Positions 56,719 through 64,000 of a stretch of 64,000 nucleotides of DNA are shown here, piece by piece. A program made the position numbers and the translations under genes. The stretch's first letter is position 1, and each line of letters starts with the position of its first letter. This DNA comes from Acidobacteriota bacterium (lineage in GTDB: Bacteria > Acidobacteriota > Vicinamibacteria > Vicinamibacterales > CAVVIG01): assembly GCA_003222395.1 (NCBI GenBank), contig QHWB01000044.1:1-64000 (forward strand), written 5' to 3'. The notes under the pieces were generated by a model that was not told where the DNA came from, made no database searches, and worked only from the letters and a program-made list of their open reading frames with translations.

Positions 56719-57363
56719 ATGTCGACTGGACGCTCGGCTAAAGCCTTCGCGCTCCATGTGGCGGCGGTTACGCTGACCGCGGCTGCATGCACCAGCAAGC
56801 CGCCCGGGAACACGCAGGACTACGTCGCAAAGGTGACGGCGGAGCGCGCCGTCAAGGACAACTATCTCCGAACCGACAAGGAGTCGCCGGTTCCACCCGA
56901 GCGCCGCGACGAGCTGCTGCCGCTCGCCTACTTCCCGATCGATCCGGAGTACGACGTGCCGGCGGCCCTGAAGCCGTCGAACGATCCGACGGTCATCGAC
57001 ATGCCGACCTCCACCGGCACGCAGCGCAAGATGCGGCGCGTCGGCTCGCTCGAGTTCTCGCTGAAAGGACAGCCGCTGAAGCTGACGGCGTTCGTGGAGG
57101 CCGGCGCGCCGAACCTGGACAAGCTGTTCGTGCCGTTCAACGATCTGTCGAGCACGACGGAGACGTATCCGGGCGGCCGCTACATCGATCTCGATCGCAC
57201 GAAAACCGGCGTCTACGAGATCGATTTCAACCGAGCGTACCATCCGTACTGCTACTACAACCCGACCTGGGAATGTCCGTACCCGCCGCCGGAGAACCGC
57301 CTCAAGGTTCCGATTCGCGCCGGCGAAAAGATGAAAAAGTCAGAAGTCGGAAGTACGAAGTAA
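56719..57363 (+). CDS. DUF1684 lipoprotein
   Basis: This 214-residue protein has a hydrophobic N-terminus (about 10-23) and a lipobox-like LTAAAC at about 19-24, indicating an outer-envelope lipoprotein. The C-terminal half has the DUF1684 signature: FVPFNDLSSTTETYPGGRYIDL, then the DFNRAYHPYCYYN and ECPYPPPENRL motifs and VPIRAGEK. Function is unknown. Its last residues (KKSEVGSTK) are encoded by the repeat at 57339-57406. Confidence 0.8.
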   Translation: MSTGRSAKAFALHVAAVTLTAAACTSKPPGNTQDYVAKVTAERAVKDNYLRTDKESPVPPERRDELLPLAYFPIDPEYDVPAALKPSNDPTVIDMPTSTGTQRKMRRVGSLEFSLKGQPLKLTAFVEAGAPNLDKLFVPFNDLSSTTETYPGGRYIDLDRTKTGVYEIDFNRAYHPYCYYNPTWECPYPPPENRLKVPIRAGEKMKKSEVGSTK

Positions 57364-57406
57364 GAAGTAAGAAGTAACGTACTTCCTACTTCCTACTTCG
57401 AACTTT
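57339..57406. repeat. Heptanucleotide array with inverted copy after the DUF1684 gene
   Basis: Forward heptamers AGTCAGA, AGTCGGA, AGTACGA, AGTAAGA, AGTAAGA, AGTAACG are followed by reverse ones TACTTCC, TACTTCC, TACTTCG, AACTTTC. The central part forms a 13-bp hairpin with one mismatch (GAAGTAAGAAGTA against TACTTCCTACTTC). The array contains the end of the DUF1684 gene and stops 3 bases before the next ATG. Confidence 0.85.
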
Positions 57407-57409
57407 CAG

Positions 57410-58090
57410 ATGCCACTTCGAGCCATCGTCTTCGACTTCGACGGCGTCCTGGCGAACAGCGAGCCGCTGCATCTGCGCGCCTTTCAGGACGTGCTCGCCG
57501 AAGAACACGTCGAACTGCGCGAGGCGGATTACTACGCGCGGTACCTGGGGTACGACGACGTCGGCGTGTTTCAGATGATCGGGGACGAGCGCGGCGCGGG
57601 ATGGCAGACGCGCGAGATTGCGGATCTCGTCGCGCGCAAGGCGCTGCGTATGGAAGCGCTCGAGCGCGACCGATCGGTCCTCTTTCCGGGCGCGGCGGAT
57701 GCCGTGCGGCGCGCGGCGTCGGTGCTGCCGGTTGCCATCGCATCGGGCGCGCTCGGCGCTGAAATCCGCCGCGTGCTCGACCGCGAGCGCCTCAGCGGCT
57801 GCTTCACCGCGATCGTCGCCGCCGAAGATACACCGCGGAGCAAGCCGGCGCCCGACCCGTACGTGCTCGCGGTGGCGCTGCTGCGCGCGTCAGTCGGCGG
57901 CGACCTGGACGCCCGCGACTGCGTCGCGATCGAAGACTCGCGATGGGGACTCGAATCGGCGCGCGCCGCGGGACTGCGTACGGTCGCCGTCGCGCAAACC
58001 TACGAGCCGGATGCCCTTCCGGCTGACCTCGTGATCGCGTCGATAGCCGCGTTCGATCTGCACCTTTTGGCCCGTCTCTGCCCCGCGTAA
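57410..58090 (+). CDS. HAD-superfamily phosphatase (beta-phosphoglucomutase-like)
   Basis: This 226-residue HAD hydrolase has the nucleophile motif VFDFDGVLANSE (Asp at about 9 and 11), AIASGALGAEIR (motif II Ser) and SKPAPDPYVLA (Lys). The VAIEDSRWGLESARAAGLR segment (motif IV) completes the set. The cap domain is the C1 type of beta-phosphoglucomutase and phosphoglycolate phosphatase. Substrate unknown. ATG 57410 lies 3 bases after the repeat array. Confidence 0.88.
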   Translation: MPLRAIVFDFDGVLANSEPLHLRAFQDVLAEEHVELREADYYARYLGYDDVGVFQMIGDERGAGWQTREIADLVARKALRMEALERDRSVLFPGAADAVRRAASVLPVAIASGALGAEIRRVLDRERLSGCFTAIVAAEDTPRSKPAPDPYVLAVALLRASVGGDLDARDCVAIEDSRWGLESARAAGLRTVAVAQTYEPDALPADLVIASIAAFDLHLLARLCPA

Positions 58091-58144
58091 TCCAACCACT
58101 TGGATAGAACGGACCGGCCAGTTTCTTTTCACAGACAAAGCGGC

Positions 58145-58174
58145 TTTACAACCTGATCCGGCGCCCGCGATACT
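58145..58174 (+). promoter_or_regulatory. Possible promoter of the TonB-dependent receptor
   Basis: TTTACA (58145-58150) and GATACT (58169-58174) are separated by 18 bases, about 43 bases before the start codon. The pattern is fair, not strong. Confidence 0.4.
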
Positions 58175-58216
58175 CGATTGGTTGTGATCTGTTTTTTGTT
58201 GGAGGTAGGAGGAAGG

Positions 58217-61200
58217 ATGAGAGTTCGACCAATCGTCGTGGCGATCGCCGCGTTCCTTGCGGCCACCGCGATCGCGAGTGCGCAACAGCCGACGGGCGAG
58301 ATCTTTGGAAAAGCGACCGACCAGTCAGGCGCGGTCCTGCCGGGCGTCACGGTCACGTTGACGAGCCCGATTCTGCTGGAGCCGCTGACCGCCGTGACGA
58401 GCGAAACCGGAACGTATCAGTTCCCGCGCCTCGAGGTCGCCGACTACACCGTCAAGTTCGAGCTGACCGGGTTCAAGACCGTGATCAACGAAGGCATTCA
58501 CATCACGGCTGGATCCGCCGCGCAGATCAACGCGCAGCTGGGCGTCTCGACCGTCCAGGAGACGATTACGGTCACCGGCGCCAGCCCGGTCGTCGACACG
58601 AAACAGACGGGCACGAAGCAGACGTTCACCAACGAGCTGCTGCAGAGCATCCCGTCGGCGCGCGATCCGTGGGTCATCCTTCAGCAGACCGCCGGCGTCG
58701 CGATGGACCGCGAGAACATCGGCGGCAACATGTCGGGGCAGCAGTCCAACTACGTGTCGCGCGGCGGCGTCCCGACGAACAACAAGTGGACGCTCGACGG
58801 CGTCGACATCACCGACCTCTCGGCCACGGGGTCGTCGCCCACCTATTACGACTTCGACATGTTCGAGGAGATGACGATCAACACCGGCGGCGTCGACGTG
58901 ACGCAGCAGACCGGTGGCGTCGGCATCAACCTGATCACGAAGAGCGGCAGCGACCGGTTCCGCGGATCCGGGCGCTTCTACGACACGAACAAGAAGGCCG
59001 AATCGAACAACATCACAGACGCGCTCCGCAGCCAGGGCGCTTCGTCGGGCAACCCGATTCAGGACATCAAGGACTATGGCACCGAGATCGGCGGGCCGAT
59101 CAAGAAGGGGCGCGCGTGGGTCTGGGGCGCCTTCGGGAAGCAGCTGATCGACGTCGGCGTGATCAACTTCTATCAGCCGACCTCGGCGTGTCAGGCGCTG
59201 AAGACGACGTCGGTTGCGCTGGCGACGCCAATCAATCAGGTCAACGACTGCCTGAACACCGACGAGACGCTGCTGCAGACCGAGAATTTCAAGGGCGAGG
59301 TCCAGCTGTTCAAAGGGAACAAGCTCACCGCCTACACCCTGTACTCGAAGAAGGTGCGCAACGCGCGCAACGCCAGCGACCTGACGCCGATTGAATCGAC
59401 GGTGCGCCAGGCGGCCGTTTCGAGCATCTACGGAAAGACCGGCTGGATCACCGGGCCGACGCCGACCTACAAGTTCGGCGATCAGTACGTCGTCAGCGAT
59501 CGGTTGCTCGTCGACGTGCAGTACGCGCACGTCGGCAACAACTTCATCCTCGACTTCCACGAGGACGGTCTGAGAGACGTGCAACCGACCTTCATCATCT
59601 CGACGAGCCTCAACGGCCGGTCGACGCCGGATGGCAACCAGTCGGTCAACATCCGACCGGTCAACAGCGTCACGGCGAACGCCAACTACTTCCTGCCGGG
59701 CATCGCGGGCGGCGACCACTCGTTCAAGATCGGCGGCTACTGGCGCGACAACGACGGCAAGAACTTGACGCACACCGGCGGCAACGCGGTGGCGCGCTTC
59801 CCGACATCGGCCGAGCTCGTGAACCCGAACGACTGCGCGACGCAGGCGGTCGGCTGCCAGATGCAGCTGACGCGCGACGGCGGAACCGAGTACAGGCTGA
59901 CGAACGTGTCGTTGTACGGTCAGGACACGGTGACGCACGGGCGCGCGACACTGCAGCTCGGCGTGCGGTACGACTACAACCACGATCAGGCGCTCGCCTC
60001 GTCGGTCTCGGCCAACCCGCTTCGCCCGGACATCCTCCCGGCGGTCGCTTTCGCGGGCGCCGATCCTGGCGTGAAGTTCCAGAACTTCTCGCCGCGACTC
60101 GGGTTCACCTACGACCTTCAAGGCGACGGCAAGACGCTCGTGCGCGGCAACTACGCGTCGTACTGGGGGCAGGTCGGCACCGGCTCGATCGCGCAGTACG
60201 TCAATCCGGTCACGCGCGTCAGCATCCGGTATCCATGGGTGGACACCAACCACGATACGGTCGTGCAGTCGGGCGAGATCATCATCCCGAACAACAACAT
60301 CGCCAACTTCCTCGCGCTCACCGGCAACTGGAATCCGGCGGCACCCGGTTCGCCCACGGTGTCGAACACGGTCGATCCGAACCTGAAGAACGATCGGACC
60401 GACGAGATCATCGCGGGCGTCGATCGTGAAGTCGGCCTCGGCTTCGCAGTCGGTGCGAGCTACATCTGGCGCCGCTACGCGAATTTCCTCTACACGCAGA
60501 CCATCGGGCTGACGCCGGCCGACTACGCCGCGGTGTCGTTCGCGCCGCCCGCGTCGGCCTGTCCGAGCGCCGACGGTCAGCGGATCAGCGCCGGAAACTG
60601 TCCGACGGTCACCTACTATCAGCCGTTGTTCCAGGTAAGCTCGCTGACGAACCTGACGAACTTCACCAACGATCAGTACAACCGCTCGTACAACGGTTTC
60701 GAGGTCACTGCGCGCAAGCGGATGTCGAACCACTGGCTGATGAATACGAGCGTCGCGTACAACAGCACCATCGTGCACATGGACGGCTGGGCGGGCGATT
60801 CCGCGACCGGGCTGCCGACGTCGAACCTGACCGGTTTCCCGGAAGACCCGACCAACCGCGACACGCGCAACGGATTCCAGTACGACTACCTCACCAGCGG
60901 CAGCGGCCTCGGCAACGTCTACATCAACGCCAAGTGGCTGTTCAAGCTGAGTGGTCTGTACAACCTGCCCGCCGACGTGAACGTCTCGGCGTTCTTCAAC
61001 GCGCGCCAGGGCTATCCGGAAGAGTTCGGGATTCAGGGGCCGTCGCGTATCAACGGCGGCGGCATCCCGACGATTCTCCTCAACGGCGTCGGCGACACGC
61101 GGCTGCCGAACTACTACAACCTCGACTTCCACATCGATCGTCCGATCAAGGTGGGAACGGTGCGGTTCGTGCCGCAGATGGATGTTTTCAATCTCGGGAA

Positions 61201-61312
61201 CAACAACACGATTCAGGCGGTGCGCGTCACGCAGAACGCCGCCAACGCGAATCAGATTCAGGCGATCACGGCGCCGCGCGTCGCGCGGTTCGGCGTCCGC
61301 GTGAACTGGTAG
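58217..61312 (+). CDS. TonB-dependent receptor with carboxypeptidase-regulatory-like domain
   Basis: This 1031-residue outer-membrane receptor is of the type abundant in acidobacteria. A signal peptide covers about 1-22 (RVRPIVVAIAAFLAATAIASA). A CarboxypepD-regulatory-like beta-sandwich follows at about 24-105 (GEIFGKATDQSGAVLPGVTV). The plug covers about 110-240 (ETITVTGASPVVDT, then VSRGGVPTNNKWTLDGVDIT). The rest is a 22-stranded-type barrel ending GVRVNW with a terminal aromatic. ATG 58217 is chosen because AGGAGG lies 4 bases upstream; the longer start at 58178 adds an unlikely N-terminus. The usual peptide-binding SusD partner is absent. It is likely to import an oligosaccharide, peptide or siderophore. 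Confidence 0.92.
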   Translation: MRVRPIVVAIAAFLAATAIASAQQPTGEIFGKATDQSGAVLPGVTVTLTSPILLEPLTAVTSETGTYQFPRLEVADYTVKFELTGFKTVINEGIHITAGSAAQINAQLGVSTVQETITVTGASPVVDTKQTGTKQTFTNELLQSIPSARDPWVILQQTAGVAMDRENIGGNMSGQQSNYVSRGGVPTNNKWTLDGVDITDLSATGSSPTYYDFDMFEEMTINTGGVDVTQQTGGVGINLITKSGSDRFRGSGRFYDTNKKAESNNITDALRSQGASSGNPIQDIKDYGTEIGGPIKKGRAWVWGAFGKQLIDVGVINFYQPTSACQALKTTSVALATPINQVNDCLNTDETLLQTENFKGEVQLFKGNKLTAYTLYSKKVRNARNASDLTPIESTVRQAAVSSIYGKTGWITGPTPTYKFGDQYVVSDRLLVDVQYAHVGNNFILDFHEDGLRDVQPTFIISTSLNGRSTPDGNQSVNIRPVNSVTANANYFLPGIAGGDHSFKIGGYWRDNDGKNLTHTGGNAVARFPTSAELVNPNDCATQAVGCQMQLTRDGGTEYRLTNVSLYGQDTVTHGRATLQLGVRYDYNHDQALASSVSANPLRPDILPAVAFAGADPGVKFQNFSPRLGFTYDLQGDGKTLVRGNYASYWGQVGTGSIAQYVNPVTRVSIRYPWVDTNHDTVVQSGEIIIPNNNIANFLALTGNWNPAAPGSPTVSNTVDPNLKNDRTDEIIAGVDREVGLGFAVGASYIWRRYANFLYTQTIGLTPADYAAVSFAPPASACPSADGQRISAGNCPTVTYYQPLFQVSSLTNLTNFTNDQYNRSYNGFEVTARKRMSNHWLMNTSVAYNSTIVHMDGWAGDSATGLPTSNLTGFPEDPTNRDTRNGFQYDYLTSGSGLGNVYINAKWLFKLSGLYNLPADVNVSAFFNARQGYPEEFGIQGPSRINGGGIPTILLNGVGDTRLPNYYNLDFHIDRPIKVGTVRFVPQMDVFNLGNNNTIQAVRVTQNAANANQIQAITAPRVARFGVRVNW

Positions 61313-61316
61313 TCGG

Positions 61317-61371
61317 CAATTTACAATTCACAATTTCACAAATTGACAATTGCTCGTTGTCAATTTGTGAA
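61317..61371. repeat. AT-rich heptamer repeat with perfect hairpin after the receptor gene
   Basis: CAATTTA and CAATTCA words (7-nt phase) are followed by a perfect 15-bp stem (61335-61349 with 61357-61371, core TCACAAATTGACAA) around a TTGCTCG loop. The block is strongly AT-rich in this GC-rich window. A GC-rich terminator follows immediately. Confidence 0.8.
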
Positions 61372-61377
61372 TTGACC

Positions 61378-61407
61378 GGGCGGGGCATGGGCCCCGCCCT
61401 TTTTTTT
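61378..61407 (+). terminator. Rho-independent terminator of the TonB receptor gene
   Basis: A perfect 9-bp stem GGGCGGGGC (61378-61386) with GCCCCGCCC (61391-61399) and ATGG loop is followed by eight T residues (61400-61407). Confidence 0.92.
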
Positions 61408-61422
61408 GGTACCATAACGACA

Positions 61423-62325
61423 GTGATCAAAGATCACCTGATCAAAGCCTTTGGTCACGCCGCCCTCAGTCCGGATCCCGATCTCGCGATTGCGGCGCTG
61501 ATGATTGCGCGCGTCGAGTACCCGAAGCTCGACGCCGGCCCGTACCTCGATCAACTCGATGCGCTCGGCAACGAAGCGAAGCTGCGCGTTGCGGCCGCGA
61601 CGGTCGTTCGCGGCAGCGCGCCGCCGCGCGTCGATCCCGATCACTACGCGCAGGTGATGGCGATCAACGAATATCTGTTCGACGAGCTGCGGTTCGTCGG
61701 CAACGAGCAGCAGTACGAGGATCCGCGCAACAGCTTCCTGAACGAGGTGCTCGATCGGCGAACCGGCATCCCGATCTCGCTGGCGCTCCTCTACATGGAG
61801 GTCGCGCGGCGCGCCGGCCTCCACGTGGTCGGCATCAACTTTCCGGGACACTTCCTGCTGCGCTGCCCGGCGCGACGCGGGCTCCAGTATTCGGAAGATC
61901 TCATCATCGACGCGTATCATCGCGGCGCGCTGCTGTCGGAAGACGCGTGCAAGGCGCTGCTCCGGCAGCACGCCGGCGAGGACGCGGTGTTCGACGCGCA
62001 GCTGCTGGTGCGCGCGACGAAGCCTCAGATCCTGGCGCGGATGCTCGTCAACCTGAAGCGCGTCTACGTCCACATGCATTCGTTCCCGCAGGCCCGCGAC
62101 GTCACGGAGCTGCTGCTCGCGGTCGACCCGTCGGCCACCAACGAGCTGCGCGATCGAGGGCTGCTCGCGTATCACCTCAACGACTACGCGGCGGCGCTCC
62201 GCGATCTCCAGCGGTACCTGCAACTGTCGGCGAAAGCCGAGCTCGACGAGGACGATCGCAAGGACTACGAGCAGATCTGGGAGCACGTGAAGACGCTCCG
62301 GCGTCGTGTGGCGTCGCTGAACTAG
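61423..62325 (+). CDS. SirB1-like transglutaminase-family protein
   Basis: This 300-residue protein resembles the SirB1/transglutaminase-like family (COG2912): FVGNEQQYEDPRNSFLNEVLDRRTGIPISLALLYMEVARR, then GLHVVGINFPGHFLLRC. A C-terminal TPR-like stretch follows (ELLLAVDPSATNELRDRGLL, then YAAALRDLQRYLQLS). The conserved Cys of true transglutaminases is not in the usual place, so activity is uncertain. GTG 61423 gives VIKDHLIKAFGHAA. It is convergent with the endonuclease III-like gene, overlapping by 4 bases. Confidence 0.82.
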   Translation: MIKDHLIKAFGHAALSPDPDLAIAALMIARVEYPKLDAGPYLDQLDALGNEAKLRVAAATVVRGSAPPRVDPDHYAQVMAINEYLFDELRFVGNEQQYEDPRNSFLNEVLDRRTGIPISLALLYMEVARRAGLHVVGINFPGHFLLRCPARRGLQYSEDLIIDAYHRGALLSEDACKALLRQHAGEDAVFDAQLLVRATKPQILARMLVNLKRVYVHMHSFPQARDVTELLLAVDPSATNELRDRGLLAYHLNDYAAALRDLQRYLQLSAKAELDEDDRKDYEQIWEHVKTLRRRVASLN

Positions 62326-62996
62326 ACCCGCTTCTTTCCTTCAGGACAATCCGGCAGCAGCGGGCAGACAGGGCAGTGAGGATCCGCCTCGGTGCACGTC
62401 GCCGCGCCGTGATGTGACAGATAGAGGAACGCGCGGCGGTACGCGTCGATCGACTCGGGCAGCTCGCTCGCGACGGCCGCGCGGACCGAGCGGGCGGTTT
62501 TCGTGAAGTCCTTGTGCGATTCGCCGTATCCAAAGCGCCGCGCGACGCGGCTGACGCGCGCGTCGACGGGCAGCACGAGATGATCGGCCGCGAACAACAG
62601 CATCCGGTAGGCGCCGCCCTCGCCCATCTGAGGCAGACCGTCGAGCGCCTTCCGCGCCGGTGGGAGCGGTCCGCGGATGATGGACGGCAGCTTCGGCTGG
62701 CGGCGGAAGACCTCGACGCCGGTGCGAAGCGCGCGCAGCCGGTTCTCGACGTACGGCCCCGCGAGCTTCACGCTCTCCTCGAGCCGCTTCTGCGGCGCCT
62801 TCCACATCGCGTCGGGTGTCAGCGCGCGATGCCGCTTCAGCGCGGCGAGCGCCGCGTCGCGCTTCTGCGGCGTCGAGTGCACCGACAGGACTTCCCACAC
62901 GAACAGCGTGAACGGATCGCGCGGCGGCGCCGGCAGCGTGCCGTAGAACTGATGCAGCGCGTCGACGGCGCGTTCGAGTCGCGACACGGCGGCCAC
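62322..62996 (-). CDS. Endonuclease III-like HhH-GPD protein
   Basis: This 224-residue protein has the endonuclease III fold with a C-terminal 4Fe-4S loop (CTEADPHCPVCPLLPDC, spacing 6-2-5). The helix-hairpin-helix reads LPQMGEGGAYRMLL, where endonuclease III has LPGVGRKTA, so the catalytic Lys is not at the usual place. The catalytic-Asp region is present as [15 protein letters not shown]. Without the Lys, a lyase-lacking glycosylase or a related DNA-binding function is more likely than a classical Nth. A true nth is not in the window. It is convergent with the SirB1-like gene and shares its end. Confidence 0.75.
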   Translation of the reverse strand: MAAVSRLERAVDALHQFYGTLPAPPRDPFTLFVWEVLSVHSTPQKRDAALAALKRHRALTPDAMWKAPQKRLEESVKLAGPYVENRLRALRTGVEVFRRQPKLPSIIRGPLPPARKALDGLPQMGEGGAYRMLLFAADHLVLPVDARVSRVARRFGYGESHKDFTKTARSVRAAVASELPESIDAYRRAFLYLSHHGAATCTEADPHCPVCPLLPDCPEGKKRV

Positions 62997-63018
62997 TCTA
63001 CGTGTCCTTTGTGTCGAT

Positions 63019-64000
63019 TCAGCGCGTCCGCGAGAGCTCGTCGTACAGCATCGCTGACGCGATGATGCCGTTGTGAAAGTTGCCGACGTCGAGCTTTTCG
63101 TTCGGCGCGTGCGCGTTCTCGTCTGGGAGACCGACGCCGAACAGCACCGAGGGCAGTCCGAGCTCCTCCTGGAACGTCGACACCACCGGAATCGAACCGC
63201 CTTCGCGCGTGAACACCGGCTTCTGACCGAATCCCTTCTCGATGGCGCGTCCGGCGGCCTGGATGAACGGGTTGTCGTACGATGCCATCCACGGTTTGCC
63301 GCCGTGCATGCGCGTCACCTTCACTTCGACCGTCTTCGGCGCGACCTCGCGCACGTATTCTTCGAACAGCTTCGCGATCTTGTCGGGATCCTGATTCGGC
63401 ACGAGGCGCATGCTGACCTTCGCCATCGCAACCGCCGGCAGCACCGTCTTCGCCCCTTCGCCGGTGAACCCGGAGAGCAGGCCGTTGATCTCGAACGTCG
63501 GGCGGGCCCACGTGCGCTCCAGCGTCGTGTAGCCCGATTCGCCGAACACCTTCGGGATGCCGAAGTCCTTCTTGTACTTCCGCTCGTTGAACGGCAGCGA
63601 CGCCCAGGCCTTCCGCTCTTCGTCCTGCAGCGGCACCACATCGTCGTAGAAGCCCGGAATCCTGATGCGGCCTCCGCGGTCCTTCATCTGCGCGAGCATC
63701 TGCGAGAGCACCATCGCGGGGTTCGCCACGGCGCCGCCGAACGATCCCGAGTGGAGGTCGGTGCTGCTGCCGCGAAGATCGATCTGGAAGTACACGAGAC
63801 CGCGCAGGCCGTAGCACATCGACGGAACGCCGCGCGCGAACATCGGCGAGTCGGAAATGACCACCACGTCCGCGCCGAGCTCGCCCCTGTGGGCGCGGAC
63901 GAAGTCGTCGAGGTGCGCGCTGCCGACTTCCTCCTCGCCCTCGAGGATGAACTTGATGTTGACCGGCAGCCGGCCGGTCTGCTTCATGTACGCTTCGACG
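63019..64000 (-). CDS. M20 family dipeptidase, N-terminus beyond the window
   Basis: The frame stays open to the right edge (VEAYMKQTGRLPVNIKFILE), so this is the C-terminal 326 or so residues of a metallopeptidase of the M20/M28 dipeptidase group (PepV or carnosinase-like). Visible are FILEGEEEVGSAHLDDFV (catalytic Glu and metal Glu), VVISDSPMF (metal Asp) and GLRGLVYFQIDLRGSSTDLHSGSFGG. The motifs REGGSIPVVSTFQEELG and LPDENAHAPNEKLDVGNF follow, the latter with the last metal His. The start codon and the first metal His lie outside. Confidence 0.92.
   Translation of the reverse strand, partial: VEAYMKQTGRLPVNIKFILEGEEEVGSAHLDDFVRAHRGELGADVVVISDSPMFARGVPSMCYGLRGLVYFQIDLRGSSTDLHSGSFGGAVANPAMVLSQMLAQMKDRGGRIRIPGFYDDVVPLQDEERKAWASLPFNERKYKKDFGIPKVFGESGYTTLERTWARPTFEINGLLSGFTGEGAKTVLPAVAMAKVSMRLVPNQDPDKIAKLFEEYVREVAPKTVEVKVTRMHGGKPWMASYDNPFIQAAGRAIEKGFGQKPVFTREGGSIPVVSTFQEELGLPSVLFGVGLPDENAHAPNEKLDVGNFHNGIIASAMLYDELSRTR

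Noticed and set aside
58325-61132. 935-residue minus-strand open frame opposite the TonB receptor
   Set aside because: Antisense of a certain receptor gene; low-complexity Val/Arg/Asp pattern.

Overview
The window is 64 kb of GC-rich, gene-dense bacterial chromosome. It begins inside lepA and ends inside an M20 dipeptidase gene. The 1031-residue TonB-dependent receptor with an N-terminal carboxypeptidase-regulatory-like domain, the YchF paralogue, the fused E1 dehydrogenase and the general gene style suggest an acidobacterium (Acidobacteriota, perhaps class Vicinamibacteria). No rRNA or marker comparison was possible, so this is inference. I see no prophage, transposase, CRISPR array or rRNA.

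Layout. 1-4.7 kb (minus): lepA 5' end, citrate synthase, a small membrane protein, and a DUF362 + GT2 glycosyltransferase pair. 4.75-11.5 kb (plus): larB, mutS2, dnaG and rpoD. 11.5-15.6 kb: a heptamer repeat array, a CAU tRNA, a terminator, a zinc-ribbon coiled-coil protein, an RNase H-MerB fusion gene with an in-frame TGA, pgeF, acpS and a SpoVG-like gene. 15.6-34.2 kb (minus): a B12/radical SAM protein, then the division and cell-wall cluster read from mraZ to ftsZ (mraZ-rsmH-ftsL-ftsI-murE-murF-mraY-murD-ftsW-murG-murC-ftsQ-ftsA-ftsZ), with a good sigma70 promoter and a MraZ-type operator at its head. 34.4-41 kb (plus): a YchF-like ATPase and a tightly overlapping sugar cluster (three GT2 enzymes, two SDR sugar-nucleotide enzymes, a DegT-type aminotransferase). 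41-49 kb: an exported Pro/Gln-rich STN-like protein, YqeY, a rhomboid, DoxX, a cupin, a fused E1 alpha/beta dehydrogenase, a beta-propeller protein and an ABC-2 exporter. 49.2-56.6 kb: a FadR-like TetR regulator with a FadR-type operator at its start, heading a fadN-hydrolase-hydrolase-fadA-fadE beta-oxidation operon. 56.7-64 kb: DUF1684 lipoprotein, HAD phosphatase, TonB-dependent receptor, SirB1-like protein, endonuclease III-like protein, M20 peptidase.

The most unusual locus is 12660-13775. An RNase HI-like domain is fused to a MerB-type organomercurial lyase domain. A single in-frame TGA (13551-13553) falls at the position of the second catalytic cysteine of MerB. The reading frame continues for 73 conserved-looking residues beyond it. 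The TGA is followed at SECIS-like distance by an 8-bp hairpin with an AGGUCG loop, very like the E. coli fdhF SECIS. The simplest reading is a selenocysteine-containing MerB homologue. A second theme is a set of short intergenic repeat arrays, many with 7-nt periodicity and inverted copies, placed between genes and sometimes supplying their stop or start codons. They resemble the heptanucleotide STRR repeats of cyanobacteria.
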